Assembly: GCA_902384525.1 (NCBI GenBank)
Contig: CABMCA010000068.1
Location: forward strand, 1 to 49,566
Source of the DNA: an uncultured archaeon
GTDB lineage: Archaea; Halobacteriota; Methanosarcinia; Methanosarcinales; Methanoperedenaceae
Direction: 5' to 3'
DNA: 49,566 bases
A program made the position numbers and the translations under genes. Shown one piece after another: positions 1 to 7,126 of this stretch. How positions within the stretch are numbered: position 1 is the first letter of the stretch; each line of letters opens with the position of its first letter. The notes under the pieces were generated by a model. That model was given only the letters and a program-made list of their open reading frames with translations, made no database searches and had not been told where the DNA came from.

Positions 1-576
1 GCTAAGGTTCGAATGCATTTTTTCGGTGTATTCTACAAGCCGGATTTCGTAGTAATCAGACCCAATATAAGTGGTAGTATCCGCAACAGCAATGGGTATA
101 TATTGCCCGAGATTATTTGCGCCTGCGGGTCCCAGACCCGGCAGTGAATCGACGAATTTCTTGATACCGCCGGAGACGGCACCGGTGGCAGGATTGACCG
201 TCGGAAGAGGGCTATTGGCGTAGTTAGGGATCGTGCCGAAGTAGTCTGGTATCCCGCCCTGGTTGAGTACTGCTGGAGCGGCTATATTTATAGACTTAAT
301 CGTCATTGCTCTTTTAACCGCCGCCTTCTTTCTCTGTTCGTTCGTCGTGTTCCTGAGATGGGGTAAAGCTGCAATCCTTTCTTTCACGGTCTGGCTATGG
401 TTGGATTTATCAACAACAGCTTGGTTCTGGCCATTGCTTGCACTGGCAACGTTGCCATTTAGCGTTAATATTGTAAAAAATATTCCGGCAATTAGTAATA
501 ATCCCACAATTCCAATTGCAAGTTTTGTTCTCTTTCCTTTACGTTCATTTTTGGCTACTATAGACTTTAACTTCAT
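1..576 (-). CDS. Multicopper oxidase, N-terminal part (partial at window edge)
   Basis: An open frame on the minus strand begins at ATG 574-576 and runs 192 codons off the left edge. An AGAGGA ribosome site lies just upstream. Residues 1-20 are basic (Lys/Arg-rich), followed by a hydrophobic segment (about 21-40) that would act as signal peptide or anchor. The mature part carries GGIPDYFG, PNYANSPLP, KKFVDSLPGLGP and GANNLGQYIP, which I recognise as the conserved N-terminus of a bilirubin-oxidase/spore-coat-like multicopper oxidase family. Such enzymes oxidise phenols or metals such as Mn(II) or Fe(II) outside the membrane using four copper ions. The copper-binding His motifs would lie beyond the edge, so activity cannot be judged here. 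The family call rests on remembered motif similarity. Confidence 0.72.
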   Translation of the reverse strand, partial: MKLKSIVAKNERKGKRTKLAIGIVGLLLIAGIFFTILTLNGNVASASNGQNQAVVDKSNHSQTVKERIAALPHLRNTTNEQRKKAAVKRAMTIKSINIAAPAVLNQGGIPDYFGTIPNYANSPLPTVNPATGAVSGGIKKFVDSLPGLGPAGANNLGQYIPIAVADTTTYIGSDYYEIRLVEYTEKMHSNLS

Positions 577-863
577 GTCTTAGTCCTCTATTATTTTTTA
601 AAATTTTAAACAGTTTTGAGAAAATATCTTACTCTGTATATCGTCTTATTCGTTTCAATCCGAAATACTATGCAGAAAAGCATAATCCAGGATAAAAATA
701 CGTATTTTAAATTCCCTTGTCATAACCTGACATTTATATAACCTCCCATATCATTTACTCACAACCCTTCAGTGAGCAATATGCAATTTACTCTTAACTA
801 TTTAAATATATCTCTATCAAAAAATTGAAATAAGTATAGTAATTATCATCATCATTCATGGTA

Positions 864-920
864 TATGGCCGGTTGATTGTTGTGTATATTCATTAAATAT
901 GATTCAACCAATCGGCCATA
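864..920. repeat. Imperfect inverted repeat, possible operator
   Basis: Arms 864-879 (TATGGCCGGTTGATTG) and 905-920 (reverse complement TATGGCCGATTGGTTG) match at 14 of 16 positions around a 25-bp AT-rich spacer. It lies about 150 bp upstream of the XRE regulator gene. It could be a regulator-binding site or a transcript hairpin; there is no T-run after it, so a terminator is unlikely. Confidence 0.5.
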
Positions 921-953
921 AGATACAAATAATGTGACATATTAATCATGTTA

Positions 954-975
954 TTTTCTAAACACTGTTAGAAAA
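954..975. repeat. Perfect 8-bp inverted repeat upstream of the regulator
   Basis: TTTTCTAA (954-961) and TTAGAAAA (968-975) flank a 6-base spacer. The spacing suits a dimeric helix-turn-helix protein. It lies between the two AATGTGACAT copies and the regulator start at 1070. Confidence 0.4.
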
Positions 976-1069
976 GTATTAATATTATTGAATCAAAATA
1001 ACGACTTGAATTGAATGTGACATTTAAAGTAACATTTAAATAAACATCGATTCGGGAGAAATACCTCAA

Positions 1070-1525
1070 ATGACATCAAAACCCTTGCTGTATACCCCTG
1101 AATGGCTTATATCGTTTCAAAAAGAAATAGCAGGTGCATTATTCTTAATTCAGGATACCGGGGAAGTAATCTGTGAGTACAGGAAGAGATATGGCATGTC
1201 ACAAGAGGATTTCGGTGAGTTGATGGGACTCCGTCGTGAATCCATTTCGCGCATTGAAACCGGAAGTGTTACTCCCACATTTGATTTTGTGAAAAAATTC
1301 GTTAATGCCATGGCGCTGATCGAAGCAATCCGGGTGGAGAGGGCGCAGCATAAGGAAATCGATGTCTATTTCCTTGAAAATCTCGCAAAAGAACTGGGGT
1401 TTGACAGGGAGAAACTCGAATTCATGCTCAAAGTGGCTGTAGAAAGTTATGATAAAAAACTCATAAAAATTCAACAATCATTAAAGGAGAAAAAATATGA
1501 CAGAAAATTCGGTTGTTTGGCTTGA
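1070..1525 (+). CDS. XRE-family helix-turn-helix transcriptional regulator
   Basis: This is a 151-residue cytoplasmic DNA-binding protein. Residues about 28-75 form a classic XRE/Cro helix-turn-helix, with the pattern YGMSQEDFGELMGL-RRESISRIETG, in which Gln and the RRESISRIE recognition helix are typical. The C-terminal half is charged and probably helical, perhaps for dimerisation or ligand sensing. A weak GGGAG site precedes ATG 1070. Its last 29 bp overlap the start of PEP synthase in another frame, so the two genes are almost certainly co-transcribed and translationally coupled. The context suggests that it controls its own operon in response to carbon or energy state; that part is inference. 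Confidence 0.85.
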   Translation: MTSKPLLYTPEWLISFQKEIAGALFLIQDTGEVICEYRKRYGMSQEDFGELMGLRRESISRIETGSVTPTFDFVKKFVNAMALIEAIRVERAQHKEIDVYFLENLAKELGFDREKLEFMLKVAVESYDKKLIKIQQSLKEKKYDRKFGCLA

Positions 1526-3776
1526 AGAAGTTGGAAAAGAAGATATTGCGATCGTTGGCGGAAAAGGTGCAAGCCTCGGTGAGATGCTGCGGGCTGAACT
1601 GCCTGTCCCTACAGGTTTTGCTGTGACAGCGCAGGCTTTCCGGAGATTTATTGATGAAACCGGGATAAATGATGAGCTTTTCGGTTCCCTTGAAGTTGAT
1701 GTCGATAATGCAGATATCTTGAGGAATGCTGAGAAAAAAGCTAAAAAGATCATGATGGATGCTAAAATGCCACTGGATATAGAAAACAGCATCCGGTCAA
1801 AATATCGGGAAATGTGCAAGAAAGAAAACGAGGAGGTTTTTGTAGCAGTCCGCTCAAGCGCGACAGCCGAAGACCTTCCGGATGCAAGTTTTGCCGGACA
1901 GCAGGATACTTTTCTTAATATGAGGGGAGAACAAAACATTATTGATGCAGTAAAGAAATGCTGGGCATCTCTTTATGGGGCGCGTGCTATCTATTACCGT
2001 GTCAAGCAGGGTTTTGACCACCACAAGGTCAATCTTTGCGCAGTTGTCCAGATGATGGTGGATGCCGAAAAAGCAGGTGTGATGTTATCGTCGCATCCTT
2101 CATCCGGAGAGCCCCTGACCATCATTGAAGGCGCATGGGGACTGGGCGAGACTGTAGTATCAGGTTCGGTTTCCCCGGACTATTATATGATAGACAGGAA
2201 ATCAAAAACAGTAAAAGAACGAAGGGTCGCTACCAAGAACATCATGCATACAAAGGATCCCAAAACAGGGAAAACCATTGATATTCCTGTGCCATCCGAC
2301 AAGAAAAATGCAAAGGTTCTTGATGATGATGAAATTTTAAAACTTGTTGAATTCGGGGAATTGCTGGAAGACCTGTATGGGATACCCCAGGATATTGAAT
2401 GGGCAATAAAGAACAAAGAGATTTTTATTCTCCAATCAAGACCGATCACCACGATCAAGAAGAAAGAACCAAAAGAAAAAGTCGCAACCACTGCTATTCT
2501 TGAGGGTCTTGGCGCATCCCCTGGTATTGCATATGGCCAGGCAAAGCTGATCGTGGATTCAAGCGAACTTGGCAAAGTCAAGGACGGTGACATTCTTGTG
2601 GCCGTCATGACCACGCCGGACATGGTTCCTGCGATGAAGAGAGCAGCGGCTATAGTTACGGATGAAGGCGGTCTTACATGCCATGCAGCTATCGTATCAC
2701 GGGAACTGGGCTGCCCGGCTGTTGTAGGAACGAGAAAGGCAACTGAAATTTTAACAGATGGTATGAAAATAACGGTAGACGGGGAAAAGGGGCTCGTATT
2801 TGAAGGTAAGAAAGAAATTGCAGTCCCTGAAGCTGCACAAAAGGAAAAATCAGTTATGTCATTTGCAAAATCAAAACCAGTAACTGCAACTGAAGTGAAG
2901 GTTAATGTTTCAATCCCTGAAGCTACGGCGCGGGCAGTTGAGACCCAGGCAGATGGTGTTGGGCTTTTGCGGATCGAGCACATGATCCTTGGTCTTCCAA
3001 AACACCCCAAGCAGTACATAAAGGAAGGAAAGGCAGATGAGTATGTTGAGGAGCTTGTTTCGAGAATCCAGACAGTCGTTGATGCCTTCTATCCAAAACC
3101 GGTATGGGTAAGAACACTTGATGCGCCCACTGATGAGTTCAGGGCTATGGAGGGAGGCGAGGGTGAACCGGTTGAGCCAAATCCGATGCTTGGATACCGT
3201 GGTATCAGGCGTGACCTCATAGACACGGAACACTTTGAGCTTGAAGTAAGGGCATTCAAGGAATTGATCAAGCGCGGTTACAATAACATGGGTATAATGA
3301 TACCACTTGTCCAGCATCCTTCGGAACTGCGAAGAGCAAAAGAGTTCATGCGAAAGAACGGGCTTGATATTGATAAGATCGATATCGGTATAATGGTTGA
3401 GATCCCTGCAGCGGCGCTCATTATAGATCAGTTCCTCGCCGAGGGGCTGAATTTTGTGAGCTTTGGCACCAACGACCTGACACAGTATACGCTTGCGGTT
3501 GACAGGAATAACGAGCATGTGGCGCACTTATATAATGAGCTGCATCCTGCGATAATGAAGCTCATCGAACATGTAATCATCGAGTGCAATAAGGTCGGTG
3601 TGAAAACAAGCATCTGCGGGCAGGCGGGCAGCAACCCGAAGGTGGCAAAGAGGCTCGTGGAGCTTGGTATCACGAGCATTTCCGCGAATATCGATGCGGT
3701 TGAGGCTGTGCGGGATATGGTCGCAAGAACGGAGTTGCAGTTGTTATTGAAGGGGGCGAGGGAGAGGAAGGGATAA
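1497..3776 (+). CDS. ppsA: Phosphoenolpyruvate synthase (pyruvate, water dikinase)
   Basis: A 759-residue enzyme that converts pyruvate, ATP and water to PEP, AMP and phosphate (EC 2.7.9.2), the entry step of gluconeogenesis from acetyl-CoA-derived pyruvate. The domains are in normal order: an N-terminal ATP-grasp pyruvate kinase-like nucleotide-binding domain (about 1-320), the swivelling phosphohistidine domain with GGLTCHAAIVSRELG in which His396 is the phosphorylated residue, and a C-terminal PEP/pyruvate-binding barrel ending with SICGQAGSNP (Cys707 the expected catalytic cysteine). Length is close to the usual ~760-800. The start at ATG 1497 is set by a GGAG site inside the end of the upstream regulator gene. 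Confidence 0.96.
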   Translation: MTENSVVWLEEVGKEDIAIVGGKGASLGEMLRAELPVPTGFAVTAQAFRRFIDETGINDELFGSLEVDVDNADILRNAEKKAKKIMMDAKMPLDIENSIRSKYREMCKKENEEVFVAVRSSATAEDLPDASFAGQQDTFLNMRGEQNIIDAVKKCWASLYGARAIYYRVKQGFDHHKVNLCAVVQMMVDAEKAGVMLSSHPSSGEPLTIIEGAWGLGETVVSGSVSPDYYMIDRKSKTVKERRVATKNIMHTKDPKTGKTIDIPVPSDKKNAKVLDDDEILKLVEFGELLEDLYGIPQDIEWAIKNKEIFILQSRPITTIKKKEPKEKVATTAILEGLGASPGIAYGQAKLIVDSSELGKVKDGDILVAVMTTPDMVPAMKRAAAIVTDEGGLTCHAAIVSRELGCPAVVGTRKATEILTDGMKITVDGEKGLVFEGKKEIAVPEAAQKEKSVMSFAKSKPVTATEVKVNVSIPEATARAVETQADGVGLLRIEHMILGLPKHPKQYIKEGKADEYVEELVSRIQTVVDAFYPKPVWVRTLDAPTDEFRAMEGGEGEPVEPNPMLGYRGIRRDLIDTEHFELEVRAFKELIKRGYNNMGIMIPLVQHPSELRRAKEFMRKNGLDIDKIDIGIMVEIPAAALIIDQFLAEGLNFVSFGTNDLTQYTLAVDRNNEHVAHLYNELHPAIMKLIEHVIIECNKVGVKTSICGQAGSNPKVAKRLVELGITSISANIDAVEAVRDMVARTELQLLLKGARERKG

Positions 3777-3788
3777 AGGAAATATATT

Positions 3789-3937
3789 ATGACAAGCTGG
3801 AAACCAGAAGTATTTATCATTGAATCTTTGGGTTTGAAACTGAGAAAGACAACAGATTTGAGGGAAAGATTCTATCAGATATTTTATATTTAGGAGGTAA
3901 AGAGCCGATATATTATTACATAAGAACAAAGAAATAA
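3789..3937 (+). pseudogene. Frameshifted, truncated relic of an unknown gene
   Basis: A frame from ATG 3789 reads WKPEVFIIESLGLKL, then degenerates. Another frame over about 3855-3937 reads EGKILSDILYLGGKEP followed by IYYYIRTKK and a stop. Together these resemble the N-terminal part of one family of uncharacterised proteins (an IESL motif, then EG-IL-IL-L and a YYYIRTK motif). One indel near 3840-3855 would join them, and the rest of the gene appears deleted. I recognise the motif pattern from memory only; the function is unknown. Confidence 0.4.
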
Positions 3938-3991
3938 TTTTCAACCGAATAGTATATAAATTAGAATGCTCTTTCTCTATTTAAAATAAAC

Positions 3992-4012
3992 GTGGAGGTT
4001 AAAATCCTCCAC
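3992..4012. terminator. Short perfect hairpin, possible terminator
   Basis: GTGGAGG and CCTCCAC flank the loop TTAAAAT, followed by a pyrimidine-rich stretch (TTCTCTTATTT). It sits between the ppsA/relic region and the MNT gene. It could terminate upstream transcription or mark the junction of the toxin-antitoxin islet. Confidence 0.35.
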
Positions 4013-4051
4013 TTCTCTTATTTAGAAGTTAGATTCAGATAGCAGTGAAAT

Positions 4052-4381
4052 ATGACTCGAACGATCAAAGATATAAAAGAAATCCTTCAAAAAGCCAAAT
4101 CCGCCCTCCATAAAATCTACGGAAAAAGACTAAAAGGCATCATCTTATACGGCTCTTACGCTCGCGGAGATGCAGTTGAAGGTTCGGATATTGATCTTAT
4201 CGTTCTTTTGGAGAACATGCAAAACCCGATAGATGAATTAACAATGTGTTCTAAAGAAATTCACCAGCTGGACCTTGCTTATGATACTCTAATATCCATA
4301 ATTCCTTTCGATTTAAAGCAATTTAATAAAAGAAGATTGCCAATTATTCTTAATGCCAAAAAAGAAGGTATTTCAATTTGA
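4052..4381 (+). CDS. MNT-type nucleotidyltransferase, antitoxin candidate
   Basis: A 109-residue minimal nucleotidyltransferase of the Pol-beta superfamily. Residues about 32-55 carry GSYARGDAVEGSDIDLIVLL, the GSx(10)DxD active-site signature that binds Mg-ATP. In related type VII toxin-antitoxin systems, the MNT partner transfers AMP to the HEPN toxin and inactivates it. The next gene encodes a HEPN protein and overlaps it by four bases (TTGA), the normal arrangement for such pairs. Confidence 0.85.
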   Translation: MTRTIKDIKEILQKAKSALHKIYGKRLKGIILYGSYARGDAVEGSDIDLIVLLENMQNPIDELTMCSKEIHQLDLAYDTLISIIPFDLKQFNKRRLPIILNAKKEGISI

Positions 4382-4761
4382 AACCGGAAAATGATATACT
4401 TGAACTTCTTATAAAAGCAAAAGAGAGTATTAAGGCCGCTGAAATGCTATTTGATGGTGGATTTTATGATTTTTCAGCAAGCAGGTCTTACTATTCTATG
4501 TTTTATGCCACTGAAGCGGTATTACTGTCTAAAGATCTCTCTTTCTCAAAACACTCGGCAGTAATCGCTGCTTTTGGAAAAGAATTTATTAAAACACAAA
4601 TATTCCCTCAGAAAATGCGTGATTATCTGGTATCTGCTTTTGACTTGAGACAATTGGGTGATTATGGAAGTCCAAGCTCAATAAGTAGAGATAAAGCTCA
4701 TACTCTTATAGAACAGGCAAAGGAATTTATTGAATCTGTCGAGGAATATTCCAAGAAATGA
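4378..4761 (+). CDS. HEPN-domain protein, toxin candidate of the MNT/HEPN pair
   Basis: A 127-residue all-helical HEPN protein. The core is SASRSYYSMFYATEAVLL followed by SKHSAVIAAFGKEF and an AFDLRQLGDYG stretch, typical of the PF05168/COG1895-like branch. This branch lacks the tidy Rx4HxY ribonuclease motif of HepT, so RNase activity is less certain. Translation starts at TTG 4378, whose last two bases fall within the MNT stop codon (TTGA overlap), with GAAGG upstream as ribosome site. Confidence 0.82.
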   Translation: MKPENDILELLIKAKESIKAAEMLFDGGFYDFSASRSYYSMFYATEAVLLSKDLSFSKHSAVIAAFGKEFIKTQIFPQKMRDYLVSAFDLRQLGDYGSPSSISRDKAHTLIEQAKEFIESVEEYSKK

Positions 4762-4832
4762 TTACCGAAAGCGATAAAAAAATAATATTCAGTTAAGAAA
4801 GTTAATAACCTATTAACACATGATATTTATTA

Positions 4833-5255
4833 ATGTCATTAGATTATGAAAAAATAGTTAGTAATATATTGAAAAAAGAAGATTATATTATCCTCTCTTA
4901 TTTATTTGGATCATATGCAAGAGGGGATATGAATTCATTAAGTGATCTAGATGTGGGTGTTTTGTATGCTCCTGAAATAGATTCGCATCGAAAATATGAA
5001 CATAGATTAAAACTCACTGGAGAACTTGCAGCAGCCTGCAAAATTAATAAAATCGATATAATAGATATGGAAAAAAGTTCGGTTTTATTGAATTACAATA
5101 TTATCAAACATGGGAAAATCCTGAAATCTTTGAATGAAAATAAAAGAATAGAATTTGAGACTATGATTCTTTCCAGGTATCTGGATGAAAAATTCCATAT
5201 AGAGCGGCATAACACATTGGTTTTGAAATCTATCACTTCGAGGGGATTTGTATGA
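4833..5255 (+). CDS. mntA: MntA-like nucleotidyltransferase antitoxin
   Basis: A 140-residue MNT-fold protein. LFGSYARGDMNSLSDLDVGV gives the GSx(10)DxD catalytic signature at residues about 25-42. Unlike the first MNT in this islet, it has a longer C-terminal helical region, as in MntA of the type VII HepT/MntA system, where it AMPylates a tyrosine of HepT. It overlaps the downstream HEPN gene by four bases (ATGA). Confidence 0.85.
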   Translation: MSLDYEKIVSNILKKEDYIILSYLFGSYARGDMNSLSDLDVGVLYAPEIDSHRKYEHRLKLTGELAAACKINKIDIIDMEKSSVLLNYNIIKHGKILKSLNENKRIEFETMILSRYLDEKFHIERHNTLVLKSITSRGFV

Positions 5256-5677
5256 AGGATGAAATCGTATCAAAGCTTGAACTCTTGTCAGAATATGTCG
5301 AAAACCTTCGAAGTTATAAAAAATATAGTGTTGAAGAAATAAGAAATGATTTTACAATTCGCGGAGCACTGGAAAGATATCTTGAGCTGAGTCTGGAATG
5401 TTCTATTGATATCGCAGAGATGATAATATCTTATGAGAACCTGAAAAGACCTGACAGTTACAGGGAAGTCATACTTACACTGGGACGTGCCGGAATAATG
5501 CCTGATGATTTTGCACAAAAATTCTCGAATGCAGCAGGCCTTAGAAATGTTCTTGTCCACATGTATGCGAAAATCGATATTGATGAGATATATTACAACT
5601 TGACGGAAAATCTACAGGATTTTAATACCTTCGCAAGGCTTATTGCAATATATCTTGAGAAAAAAGGTGTTTCATAA
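5252..5677 (+). CDS. hepT: HepT-like (DUF86) ribonuclease toxin
   Basis: A 141-residue HEPN protein of the DUF86 family. The segment AAGLRNVLVHMYAKID contains RNVLVHMY, the Rx4HxY motif that is both the RNase active site and the target for AMPylation by MntA. The start ATG 5252 lies within the mntA stop (ATGA), so toxin and antitoxin are translationally coupled. Known HepT toxins cleave RNA when unmodified. The key residues look intact. Confidence 0.88.
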   Translation: MKDEIVSKLELLSEYVENLRSYKKYSVEEIRNDFTIRGALERYLELSLECSIDIAEMIISYENLKRPDSYREVILTLGRAGIMPDDFAQKFSNAAGLRNVLVHMYAKIDIDEIYYNLTENLQDFNTFARLIAIYLEKKGVS

Positions 5678-5681
5678 TCAA

Positions 5682-5831
5682 ATGACTGCAAATAATCACA
5701 TTCAGACAAATATTGGCATCAAAGAATATCTCGGAAGACATGAGAATGATTTACTGAGAGATTCATTGTTCAAAATGGTTGGTTCTTTTAAAACAGAGGA
5801 AGGAGACTTCAGCGAACGGGACGACTGGTGA
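5682..5831 (+). CDS. Short antitoxin-like open frame, possibly a remnant
   Basis: A 49-codon frame beginning four bases after hepT. The tail DSLFKMVGSFKTEEGDFSER resembles the C-terminal toxin-binding tail of VapB-like antitoxins, but no DNA-binding N-terminus or partner toxin is present. It may be a genuine small protein or a leftover from a third toxin-antitoxin pair. There is no strong ribosome site. Confidence 0.35.
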   Translation: MTANNHIQTNIGIKEYLGRHENDLLRDSLFKMVGSFKTEEGDFSERDDW

Positions 5832-5887
5832 CAATAGATGCTTGATAATGATTTCAGAAAAATGAAAAATTAAAAAAGGAATGATTT

Positions 5888-6388
5888 TTAGATCAATGCT
5901 GCGGTAATACCAAGAACACCTGACTGGATGATAATCGCAACTGTGATTATTACACCTGCCATTTCAAGGGCTACTGCAACATTTCCTTTTTTGAGTTCTG
6001 CAAATTCATCGATACCTTTGGTCAATTTATCGAGAATATTAAATGCAAGATATATTGCTACAATTGCAAGCACTATGCCAAGTATTAATTGAACAATGCT
6101 GACAACGATTATCGCTATGCCTACCGGGGAGAGCAGACCGGCTTTCATAGCCTGTGAAATTCCCAAAGAAATACCTGAAACTCCTGACTGGACGACTATT
6201 CCTATCGCAATAAATACCGATGCTACAAGGATTCCTACCGCAGTATTACCTTTGGCGATTTCCTTTTCTTCATCAATTCCTTTAGTTATCTTTCCTAATA
6301 CGGAAAAACCAATATACAATGCAACGACTGCAAGGATAATGGCAATAACTAATTGTATAATCCCTACGACTGCGTTTACTAGTTCCAT
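5888..6388 (-). CDS. DUF350-family membrane protein with internal duplication
   Basis: A 166-residue, very hydrophobic membrane protein. Two copies of a unit occur in tandem: LAVVALYIGFSVLGKITKGI followed by a glutamate/lysine-rich bend and GNTAVGILVASVFIAIG, then LAIVAIYLAFNILDKLTKGI, an ELKKGN bend and VAVALEMAGVIITVAI. Each unit should span the membrane about twice. This matches DUF350 (PF03994), whose function is not established. ATG 6388 is preceded by a clear GAGGTG ribosome site. Confidence 0.75.
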   Translation of the reverse strand: MELVNAVVGIIQLVIAIILAVVALYIGFSVLGKITKGIDEEKEIAKGNTAVGILVASVFIAIGIVVQSGVSGISLGISQAMKAGLLSPVGIAIIVVSIVQLILGIVLAIVAIYLAFNILDKLTKGIDEFAELKKGNVAVALEMAGVIITVAIIIQSGVLGITAALI

Positions 6389-6471
6389 ATATTCACCTCA
6401 CGCTTTTAGCGCAAGCTTATATTGGAAGTAGGGTAATATATAATTATTGTGATGCCTTTAATATATTCCAT

Positions 6472-6657
6472 TCAATCAAGATACACAAGTGCTTTATTCG
6501 GGCATATCTTAACGCATCGCATGCACAAATTGCATTTTTCATGATCCACACTGGCAATGCCATCTATACGCATCAAAGCCCCGGTCTCGCAAACCCCATC
6601 GCACTTCCCGCATTTCTTACATCCAAGAACAATAATAAAACCTGCGGTATTCATCAT
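6472..6657 (-). CDS. Small 2[4Fe-4S] ferredoxin
   Basis: A 61-residue protein with two complete CxxCxxCxxxC motifs: CKKCGKCDGVC near the N-terminus and CNLCMRCVKICP near the C-terminus. This is the pattern of a dicluster bacterial-type ferredoxin, a soluble low-potential electron carrier. It diverges from a winged-helix regulator gene across a 63-bp gap containing a palindrome, which suggests regulated expression. Two adjacent ATG codons (6655-6657 and 6652-6654) are possible starts. Confidence 0.82.
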   Translation of the reverse strand: MMNTAGFIIVLGCKKCGKCDGVCETGALMRIDGIASVDHEKCNLCMRCVKICPNKALVYLD

Positions 6658-6686
6658 AATCTATTTAAACTTAAAGGTATAGATAG

Positions 6687-6709
6687 GTTTTGTACAAATT
6701 GTGCAAAAC
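6687..6709. promoter_or_regulatory. 23-bp palindrome, probable operator between divergent genes
   Basis: GTTTTGTACAA-A-TTGTGCAAAAC reads as its own reverse complement except for one mismatched pair, centred on 6698. It lies 12 bp before the winged-helix regulator start (6721) and 30 bp before the ferredoxin start (6657). A TATTTAAA element at 6662-6669 puts the rightward start site on top of it. This is what an autoregulatory operator would look like. Confidence 0.65.
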
Positions 6710-6720
6710 GTAGGATTATT

Positions 6721-7092
6721 ATGCCAAGATCAATTCCGGAAATGATCCGGGGAAATTTCAAATGCGACGATATCGCAAAGTGTATCCTCGGTCTTAAAAC
6801 CATCGATATAGATGCCTACAAAGTACTTGTAGTAAAAGGCCCCATGACAGCAGAAAGCCTGGGTGAAATCCTTACACGTGAGCGAAGCACTGCTTACAGG
6901 TCTTTACAGAACCTGATGACAAGCGGTCTTGTTCACCGCGAGACAAAAACCATAACTGAAGGCGGGTATTACTATGAATATAAAGCGCTTGAACCTGCAA
7001 AGCTAAAAGAGATGGTAGAAGTAAACATCGATGACTGGTATAGTAAAATGAAGAAAATAGCAGATAATATTGATAAGGAAATAATGAAATAA
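6721..7092 (+). CDS. Winged-helix transcriptional regulator (TrmB/MarR-like)
   Basis: A 123-residue protein. The start is set at ATG 6721 because upstream codons would run through the palindrome and the divergent ferredoxin gene. Residues about 25-85 form a winged helix: AYKVLVVKGPMTAESLGEIL, then RERSTAYRSLQNLMTSGLV (recognition helix) and a wing with EGGYYYEYKAL. The C-terminal helix (DDWYSKMKKIADNI) probably dimerises. The N-terminal CDDIAKCILGL holds two cysteines that might sense redox state or metal. It probably represses itself and the ferredoxin through the 23-bp palindrome. Confidence 0.8.
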   Translation: MPRSIPEMIRGNFKCDDIAKCILGLKTIDIDAYKVLVVKGPMTAESLGEILTRERSTAYRSLQNLMTSGLVHRETKTITEGGYYYEYKALEPAKLKEMVEVNIDDWYSKMKKIADNIDKEIMK

Positions 7093-7126
7093 ATATTTAT
7101 ATATAATTATATATCATATTATAACT

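Larger units (their letters stand above)
577..1069. other. Intergenic regulatory region, AT-rich, with inverted and direct repeats
   Basis: This 493-bp gap separates the divergently read multicopper oxidase and XRE-regulator genes, so it should carry both promoters. It has no convincing reading frame. It contains an imperfect 16-bp inverted repeat (864-879 with 905-920), a perfect 8-bp inverted repeat (954-961 with 968-975), two copies of AATGTGACAT (931-940 and 1014-1023), and ATTTAAAT-like TATA candidates near 1033-1044. Confidence 0.6.
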
